Assembly (NCBI RefSeq): GCF_002237555.1 | Contig: NZ_CP022540.1 | Location: 682,001-746,000, forward strand | Length of the DNA stretch: 64,000 nucleotides | Source of the DNA: Antarctobacter heliothermus | Lineage (GTDB): Bacteria > Pseudomonadota > Alphaproteobacteria > Rhodobacterales > Rhodobacteraceae | Direction of reading: 5' to 3' | Part shown: piece by piece, positions 41,892 through 49,676 of the stretch | Numbering within the stretch: position 1 is the stretch's first letter | Layout of the letters: each line of letters begins with the position of its first letter | Program-made: the position numbers and the translations under genes | Notes under the pieces: generated by a model | What the model was told of the DNA's origin: nothing | The model's input: the letters and a program-made list of their open reading frames with translations, nothing else | Database searches by the model: none

Positions 41892-42722
41892 TCAGGCCGC
41901 GCGCAGGCCCAGTGTCTCGCGCGCCTGCTGCCATGTCGCAACGGGGCGTTCATATTTCTCACACAACGCCACCGCACGTTCGACCAAGGCTGCGTTCGAC
42001 GGCGCAAGGCTGTTCTTGTCCCAGCGCACGTTGTCCTCCAGCCCGGTCCGCGTATGGCCGCCCCCCGCGATGGACCACTCGTTGACTTCGACCTGATGCC
42101 GCCCGATGCCCGCCGCGCACCATTCCGCATCTGGTGTCAGGCGCTTGACCGTCTTGATGTAGTAATCAAACACCTCCCGGTCGCAGGGCATGGCGTTCTT
42201 CACGCCCATGACGAACTGCACATACAGCTTGCCGGGAATGCGCCCGTCGCGGCTCATCTCTGCGGCCTTGAAGATGTGGCTAAGATCAAATGCCTCAATC
42301 TCAGGCTTGACCTCATAGGTGCGCATCTCGGACGCCAGCCAATCCACCAGATCAGGCGCGTTTTCATAAACCCGCGTCGGAAAATTGTTCGATCCGACCG
42401 ACAACGATGCCATGTCGGGCCGCAACGACAGCATCCCGCCTCGGTCGCGCCCCGCCCCTGACCGCCCGCCGGTGGACAGTTGGATGATCATGCCGGGGCA
42501 GTGTTTTTTCAGCCCCTCGACCAGCCGCGCAAAGCGGTCCGGGTCCGACGTCGGCGTCTCATCGTCATTCCGGACATGCGCGTGGCAAATGCTGGCCCCC
42601 GCCTCAAACGCCGCCTGGGTCGATTCGACCTGTTCTTCGATGGTGACGGGCACCGCCGGGTTGTCTTTTTTGCGTGGGACGGACCCGGTGATGGCAACAC
42701 AGATGATACAGGGTTTGGTCAT
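41892..42722 (-). CDS. BKACE family beta-keto acid cleavage enzyme (DUF849)
   Basis: A 276-residue TIM-barrel enzyme of the BKACE (DUF849; 3-keto-5-aminohexanoate cleavage) family, which condenses a beta-keto acid with acetyl-CoA. Zinc-binding residues are seen in SICHAHVRNDDE (His-x-His), and QLSTGG and NEWSIAGGGHTRTGLEDN fit the family. The substrate is unknown. It lies downstream of pcaG, where it could process a keto-acid of the same pathway, but a hairpin between them leaves cotranscription open. Confidence 0.85.
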   Translation of the reverse strand: MTKPCIICVAITGSVPRKKDNPAVPVTIEEQVESTQAAFEAGASICHAHVRNDDETPTSDPDRFARLVEGLKKHCPGMIIQLSTGGRSGAGRDRGGMLSLRPDMASLSVGSNNFPTRVYENAPDLVDWLASEMRTYEVKPEIEAFDLSHIFKAAEMSRDGRIPGKLYVQFVMGVKNAMPCDREVFDYYIKTVKRLTPDAEWCAAGIGRHQVEVNEWSIAGGGHTRTGLEDNVRWDKNSLAPSNAALVERAVALCEKYERPVATWQQARETLGLRAA

Positions 42723-42796
42723 GGCGGGCGTGTTTCCTAAATAGCGGCATTGATGTGGTGCCGCCCTGTTTACTGATTGAAGGTGGGCAGAAACAA

Positions 42797-42820
42797 CCGC
42801 GAAGGCGCAAACCCTCGCGG
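42797..42820 (-). terminator. Possible terminator after pcaG
   Basis: On the minus strand CCGCGAGG and CCTTCGCGG pair (one bulged base) around a short loop, followed by TTGTTTC, 14 bp after the pcaG stop. It may end or attenuate pobA-pcaCHG transcription before the BKACE gene. Confidence 0.45.
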
Positions 42821-42833
42821 AATTTCCGATCTG

Positions 42834-43454
42834 TCAGATGTCGAAAAAGACGGTTTCGTCCTCACCCTGAATGCGGATCTCAATTCGGTAGACTGGTGTG
42901 CCGTCCCGTTCTGACCGCTTGGCGATCAGCGTGGCGCGGCGACGTTCCCATTCGATCAGGTTCAGCACCGGGTCGGTTGCGTTGGCCTCGGCCTCATCTT
43001 CGAAATAGATGCGCGTGTTCAGACCAAGGTTGATGCCCCGCGCCACGATCCACAGATTGATATGCGGTGCCTGAGTTCCGACATTGCGGCCCGGCGTCTT
43101 GCCCGGCTTGACCGTATCGAACCCCCATTCGCCGGTGGCGAAATCGGTGATCACCCGGCCCCAGCCGCGAAACCCCTCTTCGACGTCGCCGCCGCCCTCT
43201 GGGTGGGCATAAACGCCCTGCGCATTGGCCTGCCACGCCTCCAGCAGCACATCCTTGATCGGGGACCCGGTGCCGTCGATCACAAGACCCTCGACCCGGA
43301 TACGCTCGCCCGCCGCGTTCGGACCGGCGATATCCCAGCCCAGCTCTTGTTCGTAGATGTCAAACCCTGCTGCGCCGGGGGCCAGACCGATGTGTACATA
43401 GGGGCCTGCCGTCTGCGACGGCGTTTCCTTAAGGTAATCGAGTTTCTGGACCAT
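42834..43454 (-). CDS. pcaG: Protocatechuate 3,4-dioxygenase subunit alpha
   Basis: A 206-residue alpha subunit of the intradiol dioxygenase that opens protocatechuate to 3-carboxy-cis,cis-muconate. Seen: LKETPSQTAGPYVHIGLAPG, LEAWQANAQGVYAHPEGG and TQAPHINLWIVARGI. It lacks the full iron-ligand set, as expected for the alpha chain. It starts three bases after pcaH. Confidence 0.95.
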   Translation of the reverse strand: MVQKLDYLKETPSQTAGPYVHIGLAPGAAGFDIYEQELGWDIAGPNAAGERIRVEGLVIDGTGSPIKDVLLEAWQANAQGVYAHPEGGGDVEEGFRGWGRVITDFATGEWGFDTVKPGKTPGRNVGTQAPHINLWIVARGINLGLNTRIYFEDEAEANATDPVLNLIEWERRRATLIAKRSERDGTPVYRIEIRIQGEDETVFFDI

Positions 43455-43457
43455 GGA

Positions 43458-44186
43458 TCAGTTTCCTTCCAGACGGTTTTCGAACAGCGTCGAGCGGCGA
43501 CCGCGCAGCACGATATCGAACTTGTAGGCAATGGAATCCAACGGCACCGTCGCGTTCATGTCCAGCAGCGCGACAAGGCTGTCGATGGCGTCCTGATTGG
43601 GGATCGTCTTGACGATCGGGCACTTGGCAATCAGCGGATCACCCTCGAAATAGACCTGACTGATCAGCCGCTGGGCAAAGCCAGAGCCAAAGACCGAGAC
43701 ATGGATATGCGCCGGACGCCAGCTGTTGACCCAGTTGCGCCACGGATAGGCGCCCGGCTTGACCGTACGAAAATAGTAATAGCCATCCGCGTCGGTGATC
43801 GTCCGCCCGCAGCCGCCAAAGTTGGGGTCGATGGGCGCAAGATAGGTGTCTTTCTTGTGGCGATACCGCCCGCCAGCATTGGCCTGCCAGATTTCCACCA
43901 GCGTGTTTGGCACCGGGCGCGCGTTCTCATCCAGAACCCGGCCGTGCAGGATGATCCGCTCGCCAATCGCACTTTCACCCGGCTGGGCGTAGTTGTGCAG
44001 CAGGTCGCGATCCATCGGGTCAATGTCGCTGTGACCAAAGACCGGCCCGGTGATCTCACTGACCGAGTTCTGCAGGCTGATCGGCGAATACTGCGGCGAA
44101 CGGGCGACGCTGGTCTTGTAGTCCTTGGTGTAGGCGGGCGGGTGCCTCTCGCGGTCCCGCTGGTAGAATTCCCCTTGGCTGGGCAT
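43458..44186 (-). CDS. pcaH: Protocatechuate 3,4-dioxygenase subunit beta
   Basis: A 242-residue catalytic beta subunit. The Fe(III) ligands are visible: Tyr in [12 protein letters not shown], Tyr in PGAYPWRNW, and two His in [11 protein letters not shown]. The segment [13 protein letters not shown] is typical of intradiol dioxygenases. It forms the heteromeric enzyme with PcaG and is 12 bases after pcaC. Confidence 0.96.
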   Translation of the reverse strand: MPSQGEFYQRDRERHPPAYTKDYKTSVARSPQYSPISLQNSVSEITGPVFGHSDIDPMDRDLLHNYAQPGESAIGERIILHGRVLDENARPVPNTLVEIWQANAGGRYRHKKDTYLAPIDPNFGGCGRTITDADGYYYFRTVKPGAYPWRNWVNSWRPAHIHVSVFGSGFAQRLISQVYFEGDPLIAKCPIVKTIPNQDAIDSLVALLDMNATVPLDSIAYKFDIVLRGRRSTLFENRLEGN

Positions 44187-44198
44187 GTCGGTCTCTCC

Positions 44199-44612
44199 TC
44201 ACTTGTCCCCGGACGGCGCAGTGTCCTGCGTGGTGTCCTGGGCCTCCATCTCGGCATAGGTTTGCTTGGCTAGCTTCAGCGCATGGTTCGCGCGCGGCAC
44301 GCCAGCATAAATCGCAACGTGTTGAAACGCCTCCAGCACATCCTGCTTGCTCGCCCCGGTGCGGGCGGTGGCGCGAATGTGCATCGGGATCTCATCGAAG
44401 TTGCCCAGCGCCGCCAGCAACGCCAGCGTCAGCATAGACCGATCCCGGTCGCTTATTTTGTCCGACGCCCAGACAGTGCCCCACGCGCCTTCGGTGATCA
44501 TGGTCTGAAACGGCAAGTCGAACGGTGTCTTGGCCGCCTCGGCGCGGTCCACATGGGCATCGCCTAGGATGCGTCGGCGCACCTGCATTCCGGTGTCATA
44601 TCGGTTGGTCAT
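44199..44612 (-). CDS. pcaC: 4-carboxymuconolactone decarboxylase
   Basis: A 137-residue PcaC of the carboxymuconolactone decarboxylase family, acting after PcaB in the beta-ketoadipate route. Seen: GTVWASDKISDRDRSMLTLA and RATARTGASKQDVLEAFQH. GGAG lies six bases before the ATG. A (CTGGG)5 repeat sits directly upstream, between it and pobA. Confidence 0.93.
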   Translation of the reverse strand: MTNRYDTGMQVRRRILGDAHVDRAEAAKTPFDLPFQTMITEGAWGTVWASDKISDRDRSMLTLALLAALGNFDEIPMHIRATARTGASKQDVLEAFQHVAIYAGVPRANHALKLAKQTYAEMEAQDTTQDTAPSGDK

Positions 44613-44625
44613 GGTTGTCTCCGGT

Positions 44626-44650
44626 CTGGGCTGGGCTGGGCTGGGCTGGG
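44626..44650. repeat. (CTGGG)5 pentanucleotide repeat upstream of pcaC
   Basis: Five perfect CTGGG units run from 44626 to 44650 (CCCAG on the coding strand), flanked by near-copy CTTGG. They start 14 bp upstream of the pcaC start and lie in the pobA-pcaC gap, so unit changes would alter spacing but not reading frame. Confidence 0.9.
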
Positions 44651-44680
44651 CTTGGACTAGGGGATGTCGCCCCGCCCCAT

Positions 44681-45850
44681 TCAGTAGGGCAGCCCGATGT
44701 AATTCTGAGCCATCACCGATTGCGCATCCCGATTGGAGCGCAGGAACTCGATGTCAGCAAGTTGGATCTTGAGGTCAAAGGCGTTCTGATCCGGGAACCT
44801 GTGCAGCAGCGTTGTCATCCACCAACTGAACCGCTCTGCCTTCCAGATCCGCGCCAGCGCCTTTTCGGAATAACTGTCGATGCCAGCGCTGTCGCCGGAC
44901 TGATAGAACTGCACCAGCCCGTTATACAGGTAATGGATGTCGCTGGCCGCTGTGTTCAGCCCCTTGGCCCCGGTGGGCGGCACGATATGCGCCGCATCCC
45001 CGCACAGGAACAGCCGCCCCCAGCGCATCGGCTCGGTCACAAACGACCGTAGTGGCGCGATGCTCTTTTCGATGGTCGGGCCGGTGATCAGGTTTTCCGC
45101 CGCCTCTGTCGGGATACGGCGCTTTAGCTCTTCCCAAAAGGCATCGTCGGTCCAGTCGTCCGGGTTGTCGGACAGCGAACACTGGATGTAATAGCGGCTA
45201 AGGTTCTCGTTGCGCATCGAACACAGGGCAAAGCCGCGCTCGGAACTGGCATAGATCAGTTCCTCGTGCACCGGCGGGGTTTCCGACAGCACCCCCAGCC
45301 AGCCAAAGGGATACAGCTTTTCGTATTCCCTGCGGACGGTCAGCGGGATGGTCTGGCGGCTGACGCCGTGGAACCCGTCGCACCCAGCCACGAAATCGCA
45401 GTCAATCCGCGCCGCCACGCCATCCACCTCATAGGTCACATATGGCGCATCGCTGTCGGCATCATTGATCTGCACGTTCTCGACATTGAAGACGATCTTG
45501 CCGTCCGCCTTTTCACGCGCCTCATACAGGTCGCGCGTGACCTCGGTCTGGCCGTAGACGACCACATGTCTGCCGGTCAACTCTTTGAAATTTATCCCGA
45601 ACTGTTCATCACCATAGGAGATGATGGTGCCATCATGGACGAAACACTCCCGGTCCATCCGCTCCCCCGCGCCGGCCTCACGCATTAGGTCGACCATCCC
45701 GGTTTCCAGAATACCCGCGCGGATACGGCCAAGGACATAGTCTTTGGTCTTGCGCTCAAGGACGACGCTGTCGATGCCCTTGGTGTGCAGCAACTGGCTC
45801 AGCAACAGACCCGACGGACCACCGCCGATGATGCAGACTTGCGTACGCAT
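44681..45850 (-). CDS. pobA: 4-hydroxybenzoate 3-monooxygenase
   Basis: A 389-residue FAD-dependent p-hydroxybenzoate hydroxylase, converting 4-hydroxybenzoate to protocatechuate. Seen: the FAD motif IIGGGPSGLLLSQLLHTKG, the DG motif CDFVAGCDGFHGVSR and GDAAHIVPPTGAKGLN. It is first in the pobA-pcaC-pcaH-pcaG run, feeding their substrate, and divergent from pcaQ. Confidence 0.96.
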   Translation of the reverse strand: MRTQVCIIGGGPSGLLLSQLLHTKGIDSVVLERKTKDYVLGRIRAGILETGMVDLMREAGAGERMDRECFVHDGTIISYGDEQFGINFKELTGRHVVVYGQTEVTRDLYEAREKADGKIVFNVENVQINDADSDAPYVTYEVDGVAARIDCDFVAGCDGFHGVSRQTIPLTVRREYEKLYPFGWLGVLSETPPVHEELIYASSERGFALCSMRNENLSRYYIQCSLSDNPDDWTDDAFWEELKRRIPTEAAENLITGPTIEKSIAPLRSFVTEPMRWGRLFLCGDAAHIVPPTGAKGLNTAASDIHYLYNGLVQFYQSGDSAGIDSYSEKALARIWKAERFSWWMTTLLHRFPDQNAFDLKIQLADIEFLRSNRDAQSVMAQNYIGLPY

Positions 45851-45864
45851 GATGCCCTCCCCTT

Positions 45865-45887
45865 TGAACCAAGACTAGAATGAACCA
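45865..45887. promoter_or_regulatory. Direct repeats in the pobA-pcaQ promoter region
   Basis: TGAACCA occurs at 45865-45871 and 45881-45887 (period 16), 15-37 bp upstream of pobA and about 60 bp upstream of pcaQ. On the pobA strand it reads TGGTTCA twice. This may be a regulator site. It does not closely match the rhizobial PcaQ box as I recall it. Confidence 0.35.
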
Positions 45888-45943
45888 CAGGGGCATGTAA
45901 AATGACATCTGCGCCCGAACACTTACTAGAAAAGGAAACTGTC

Positions 45944-46867
45944 ATGCTGGATCGCCGGATCAAACTGCGCCATCTGGAGGCAGTCACCGCCATCGCGCGC
46001 CAAGGCAGCCTAAAGGGCGCGTGCGCCGAGTTGCACCTGACACAACCCGCCCTGTCCAAAACCCTCAAAGAGTTGGAACAGACGCTGGGTGCCGCCCTTA
46101 TGACACGGGATCGCGGCGGGGTGCGCCTGACACCAGAGGGCGAGGTGTTTCTTGAATTCGCCGGGCAAAGCCTTGCGGCGCTGCGGCGCGGGGTGTCCGG
46201 CGTCGCGGAACTGCGCGAGGGCGGGGCAGAGGTGCTGCGTGTCGGGGCCTTGCCCAGCGTGGCGGTGCGGCTGATGCCTCGGGTGGTGACGCGGTTCCGC
46301 GCGCTGTCCCCTACCACCCGACTGGTGCTGCGCGATGGCACCCACGGGGCCCTGACCCGCGAGTTGCAGTCCGGCACGCTGGATCTGGTGTTGGGCCGCA
46401 TGGGCGCGCCAGAGACCATGGCGGGCATTTCCTTTACCCAGCTTTATCAGGAAGGGGTCGTCTGCGTGGGTCGTGTTGATCACCCACTGGTCGCGCACCC
46501 CGGCCTTGCCCCGCAGGACTTGCTGGACTGGCCGATTTTGTACCCGCCAGAAGGGGCCGCCATCCGACCATTGGTGGACCGCTGGTGTGTCGCGCAGGGG
46601 CTTGGCCCGTTCCCCGACCGGATCGACTGTGTGTCGGGTGCGTTCGGGCGGCGCTTTCTGCGGGCGTCGGACGCGCTGTGGTTCATTTCCGAAGGTGTTG
46701 TTGCCCCCGAAATTGAGGACCGCGCCCTGACGGCTCTGCCGCTGGACCTTGATCTGACCGCCGGTCCGGTCGGGCTGATGACCCGGCCAGAGACCGCAGC
46801 CTCACGCAGCAGACAACTGTTTGAACGCGCCCTACGACACGAAGCACAGTCTTTACCCAGATCGTGA
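45944..46867 (+). CDS. pcaQ: LysR-family regulator, PcaQ-like
   Basis: A 307-residue LysR regulator. The N-terminal winged helix (RIKLRHLEAVTAIARQGSLK, LTQPALSKTLKELEQTLG) is followed by the effector domain (about 90-300). PcaQ activates pca genes in response to beta-carboxymuconolactone-type inducers. The start at MLDRRIKLRH has AAGGAAA upstream; the frame opens at 45902. It is divergent from pobA. Assignment as PcaQ rests on context and the N-terminus. Confidence 0.88.
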   Translation: MLDRRIKLRHLEAVTAIARQGSLKGACAELHLTQPALSKTLKELEQTLGAALMTRDRGGVRLTPEGEVFLEFAGQSLAALRRGVSGVAELREGGAEVLRVGALPSVAVRLMPRVVTRFRALSPTTRLVLRDGTHGALTRELQSGTLDLVLGRMGAPETMAGISFTQLYQEGVVCVGRVDHPLVAHPGLAPQDLLDWPILYPPEGAAIRPLVDRWCVAQGLGPFPDRIDCVSGAFGRRFLRASDALWFISEGVVAPEIEDRALTALPLDLDLTAGPVGLMTRPETAASRSRQLFERALRHEAQSLPRS

Positions 46868-47048
46868 TGCCGAATCGGTTTCATCCACAACTTAATGCGT
46901 CTGTCACCAATTTATCGCTTTACACACCCCCGCTCGCACAGGCACCATATCTTGTAAGGGCGCGGGGAATGCCCGCAGACCCTAGAGCAGGCAGCAAGCG
47001 GTGGGGGCGACTCAGCCACCCAGACGCGACAACCAGAGAGGTGTCCAC

Positions 47049-47549
47049 ATGGCCCTGTCCGAGCAGTACATCACCGAAGATTTGCACCCGATCGACCTTG
47101 TCGAGCATATTGCAGAGTTCAACGACTGGGACTTTGACCGTATCGCCGAGGATCAGATTGCCATGGCGGTCGAAGGCCAGTGGCGCACTTACTCGATCAC
47201 CCTCGCCTGGTCCGCGTATGACGAAACCTTGCGCATGATCTGCACCTTCGAGATGGAGCCGCCAGAGGCGCGGCTTCCGGCGCTTTATGAAGGGTTGAAC
47301 CGGGTCAACGACCAATGCTGGGCCGGTGCATTCAGCTATTGGGCCGAGCAAAAGCTGATGGTCTACAAATACGGTCTGGTTCTGACCGGCGGCAATATCG
47401 CCAGCGCCGAACAGATCGATACGATGATCACGGCGGCTGTGATGAGCTCGGAACGCTATTACCCGGCGTTTCAGCTGATGGTCTGGACCGACAAGACCCC
47501 CAAGGAGTCGCTGCAAATCGCCATCGCAGAGGCATATGGACGGGCGTAA
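47049..47549 (+). CDS. YbjN domain-containing protein
   Basis: A 166-residue cytoplasmic protein of the YbjN/type III chaperone-like fold. Seen: VEHIAEFNDWDFDRIAEDQI and GLNRVNDQCWAGAFSYWAEQ. In alphaproteobacteria its role is unknown; family members are linked to stress or motility. The start MALSEQYITE has GAGAGGTG upstream. It stands alone and ends at a clear terminator. Confidence 0.82.
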   Translation: MALSEQYITEDLHPIDLVEHIAEFNDWDFDRIAEDQIAMAVEGQWRTYSITLAWSAYDETLRMICTFEMEPPEARLPALYEGLNRVNDQCWAGAFSYWAEQKLMVYKYGLVLTGGNIASAEQIDTMITAAVMSSERYYPAFQLMVWTDKTPKESLQIAIAEAYGRA

Positions 47550-47579
47550 GCAGGCCAGTTCGATCCACCGTTGATCGTC

Positions 47580-47609
47580 AAGGGGCAGCGCGCAGGCGGT
47601 GCCCCTTTT
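47580..47609 (+). terminator. Intrinsic terminator of the YbjN gene
   Basis: AAGGGGCA, a 12-base loop and TGCCCCTT followed by TT lie 30 bp after the stop. Confidence 0.75.
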
Positions 47610-47626
47610 GCATGGGCCCGCCGCAC

Positions 47627-48202
47627 CTACCGCGCGAACACTTCCTCGGTGATGCTTTTCGCAAGCGCGGGCGTCACCGGTTGCCCATTCAGCAGCCGAT
47701 ACCAAAAAGCGCCGTGAATAAACGCCGATAGCATTTCGGCATCCCGTTCCGCCCCCAACTCCCCCCGCTGCTGCGCCCGCTGCAAAAGCGCGGTCACGAT
47801 CTTTTCGCGCGGCAGGACAAAGCGTTCACGAAACACTGTGCGAAAACCCTCATCCTCTTGCGCCGCAGCGATCAGCGCCCGCAACGGGTCGCCGTCCAAG
47901 GTCAGATGCGAAAACACATCCACAAGAAATGCCTCTAGCTGCTCTGCGCAATGCTCCCCCGCCTCTGCGGAGGGCTCCGAGGCATAGCGCCCGGTCTCTT
48001 CGAACACCGCGTCCAGTACCAGCTCTGCCTTGCTGGTCCACTTGTTATACAGCGTTTGCCGCGCCACACCCGCCTTGGTCGCGATGGCGGCAATCGACAT
48101 TTTGGCATAGCCCTTTTCGCGGATCAGCTGCAATGCCGCGGCCTTGACCGCCTGTCCAGCCGCCACATCCGGTGGTCGCCCGCTTGTCCTTTTTTCAACC
48201 AT
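47627..48202 (-). CDS. TetR family regulator
   Basis: A 191-residue TetR-type repressor. The N-terminal helix-turn-helix is in SIAAIATKAGVARQTLYNKW; the C-terminal ligand domain follows. The start is at 48202 (MVEKRTSGRP), with AGGGG eight bases upstream; a start at 48229 is open. It is divergent from a Bcr/CflA drug transporter and most likely represses it from the palindrome at 48249-48262. Confidence 0.9.
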   Translation of the reverse strand: MVEKRTSGRPPDVAAGQAVKAAALQLIREKGYAKMSIAAIATKAGVARQTLYNKWTSKAELVLDAVFEETGRYASEPSAEAGEHCAEQLEAFLVDVFSHLTLDGDPLRALIAAAQEDEGFRTVFRERFVLPREKIVTALLQRAQQRGELGAERDAEMLSAFIHGAFWYRLLNGQPVTPALAKSITEEVFAR

Positions 48203-48248
48203 GCACAGCCCCTGTTCGGCGCCGCACACATACGGCCCGTTGATTAAT

Positions 48249-48262
48249 AGACCAAAGTCTAC
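48249..48262. promoter_or_regulatory. Candidate TetR operator
   Basis: TAGACCAAAGTCTA, a perfect 5+4+5 inverted repeat, lies in the 138-bp gap between the divergent TetR and transporter genes. The size and position suit a TetR-family operator. Confidence 0.5.
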
Positions 48263-48340
48263 AAATTACGTCAGAACTCAGATTAACGTCCTTCTCGCTT
48301 GGGCGAAACGGACTCACTTTGCCAAGACAGGTCGCCACTC

Positions 48341-49552
48341 ATGAATCCCCCCGTTCTTACCCCGAAACGCGCTGTCGCGCTGACAGCCGTCCTTGGGTTG
48401 CTGTCCATCTTCCCTCCCCTTGCAACAGATATGTATCTGGCCGCCATGGGCACTCTTGCGGACGCGATGAACGCCAGCCACGCGTCAACCGAACTGTCGC
48501 TGTCGCTGTTTTTTCTTGGTCTCTGCTTTGGGCAGCTTTTGATCGGACCATTGATCGACGGCTATGGGCGCAAAGGCCCCTTGCTGGCGGGCACCGCACT
48601 CTTCGCGGCAACGTCAATCGCCCTGCCGCTGGTCAATGACATCGCCATTTTCAACGGACTGCGCTTTGTTCAGGCCATCGGGGCCAGCGCCGGGATGGTG
48701 GTGGGCCGCACCATCGTCAATGACCTGTACCAAGGCCAGCGCGCCGCAAAGGTCATGACCGTGCTGGTGATGCTGTTGACGATCGGGCCGATCGTATCCC
48801 CCACACTGGGCAGCCTGCTGCTAGCGACGTTTGGCTGGCAATCCATCTTTGTGACAATGGCCAGCGTCAGCCTTGTGGCCTTGGTCCTGTCGCAACTGAT
48901 AATCCCCGAAACACTGCCCGCCGACAAACGCACCAACACCCCATTCCGCAACGGTCGCAAATCGGCCGCCACGCTGCTGACCCGCTGGTCCTTTGTGATC
49001 CCAGCGGTGATGACCGGATTGATTCAGGGCGGTATGTTCGCCTTTATCACCGGCTCATCCGGTGTCTTCCAAGGAGTCTTTGGCCTAAGCGCGCTGTCCT
49101 ATGGGTTGGTTTTCGCGCTGATCGCGGCGGCGCTAATCCTGTTCGGTCAACTCAACTCAATCCTGCTCAACCGGTTCACACCCAAGCAGATCCTGTCACG
49201 CGGTTTGCCCATCTATGTTCTGGCGACCTTGGGCGGGCTGATGATGTCGGGCACCTCCTCTATCGTTCTGTTTGTCATCCCGCTGTGGATTTCGGTCGGG
49301 ATGGTTGGATTGCTGTCGGCGAATGTCATGTCCATCGCAATGGCCGAGACGCGCGACAACGCCGGGATGGGGTCCGCGCTGCTGGGTGCAATTCAGTTCG
49401 CCATCGCCTTTACCGTGTCGACCTGTGTCGCTCTGGGCGGCACCGATACGCCGCTCGCCATGAGCCTGGGGTTGCTGTTGCCTGCCTGCGCCGCGCTGCT
49501 GCTCTCGCTGGCGGCCAGCCGCAATGACCAACGCGCGCCGGTTGACGCCTGA
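48341..49552 (+). CDS. Bcr/CflA family multidrug efflux MFS transporter
   Basis: A 403-residue 12-TM transporter of the drug/H+ antiporter-1 group. Seen: FPPLATDMYLAAMGTLAD near TM1 and the motif A region GQLLIGPLIDGYGRKGPLLAG. Its specificity is unknown. The start is ATG at 48341. It is divergent from its likely TetR regulator and ends at a terminator. Confidence 0.9.
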   Translation: MNPPVLTPKRAVALTAVLGLLSIFPPLATDMYLAAMGTLADAMNASHASTELSLSLFFLGLCFGQLLIGPLIDGYGRKGPLLAGTALFAATSIALPLVNDIAIFNGLRFVQAIGASAGMVVGRTIVNDLYQGQRAAKVMTVLVMLLTIGPIVSPTLGSLLLATFGWQSIFVTMASVSLVALVLSQLIIPETLPADKRTNTPFRNGRKSAATLLTRWSFVIPAVMTGLIQGGMFAFITGSSGVFQGVFGLSALSYGLVFALIAAALILFGQLNSILLNRFTPKQILSRGLPIYVLATLGGLMMSGTSSIVLFVIPLWISVGMVGLLSANVMSIAMAETRDNAGMGSALLGAIQFAIAFTVSTCVALGGTDTPLAMSLGLLLPACAALLLSLAASRNDQRAPVDA

Positions 49553-49572
49553 ATCACGCGCCACATCGGCAG

Positions 49573-49613
49573 ACGCGGAGAAAATGCCTATTAATCAGGC
49601 ACTCCGCGTTTTT
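49573..49613 (+). terminator. Terminator of the Bcr/CflA gene
   Basis: ACGCGGAG and CTCCGCGT enclose an inner TGCCT/AGGCA hairpin and are followed by a T run, 20 bp after the stop. It is a two-tier hairpin. Confidence 0.7.
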
Positions 49614-49676
49614 CCTTGAGTTGTGTTCGACGGGCGGCAATTCTGCCAATACACGAACATTTCAGGGAGAGAGACC

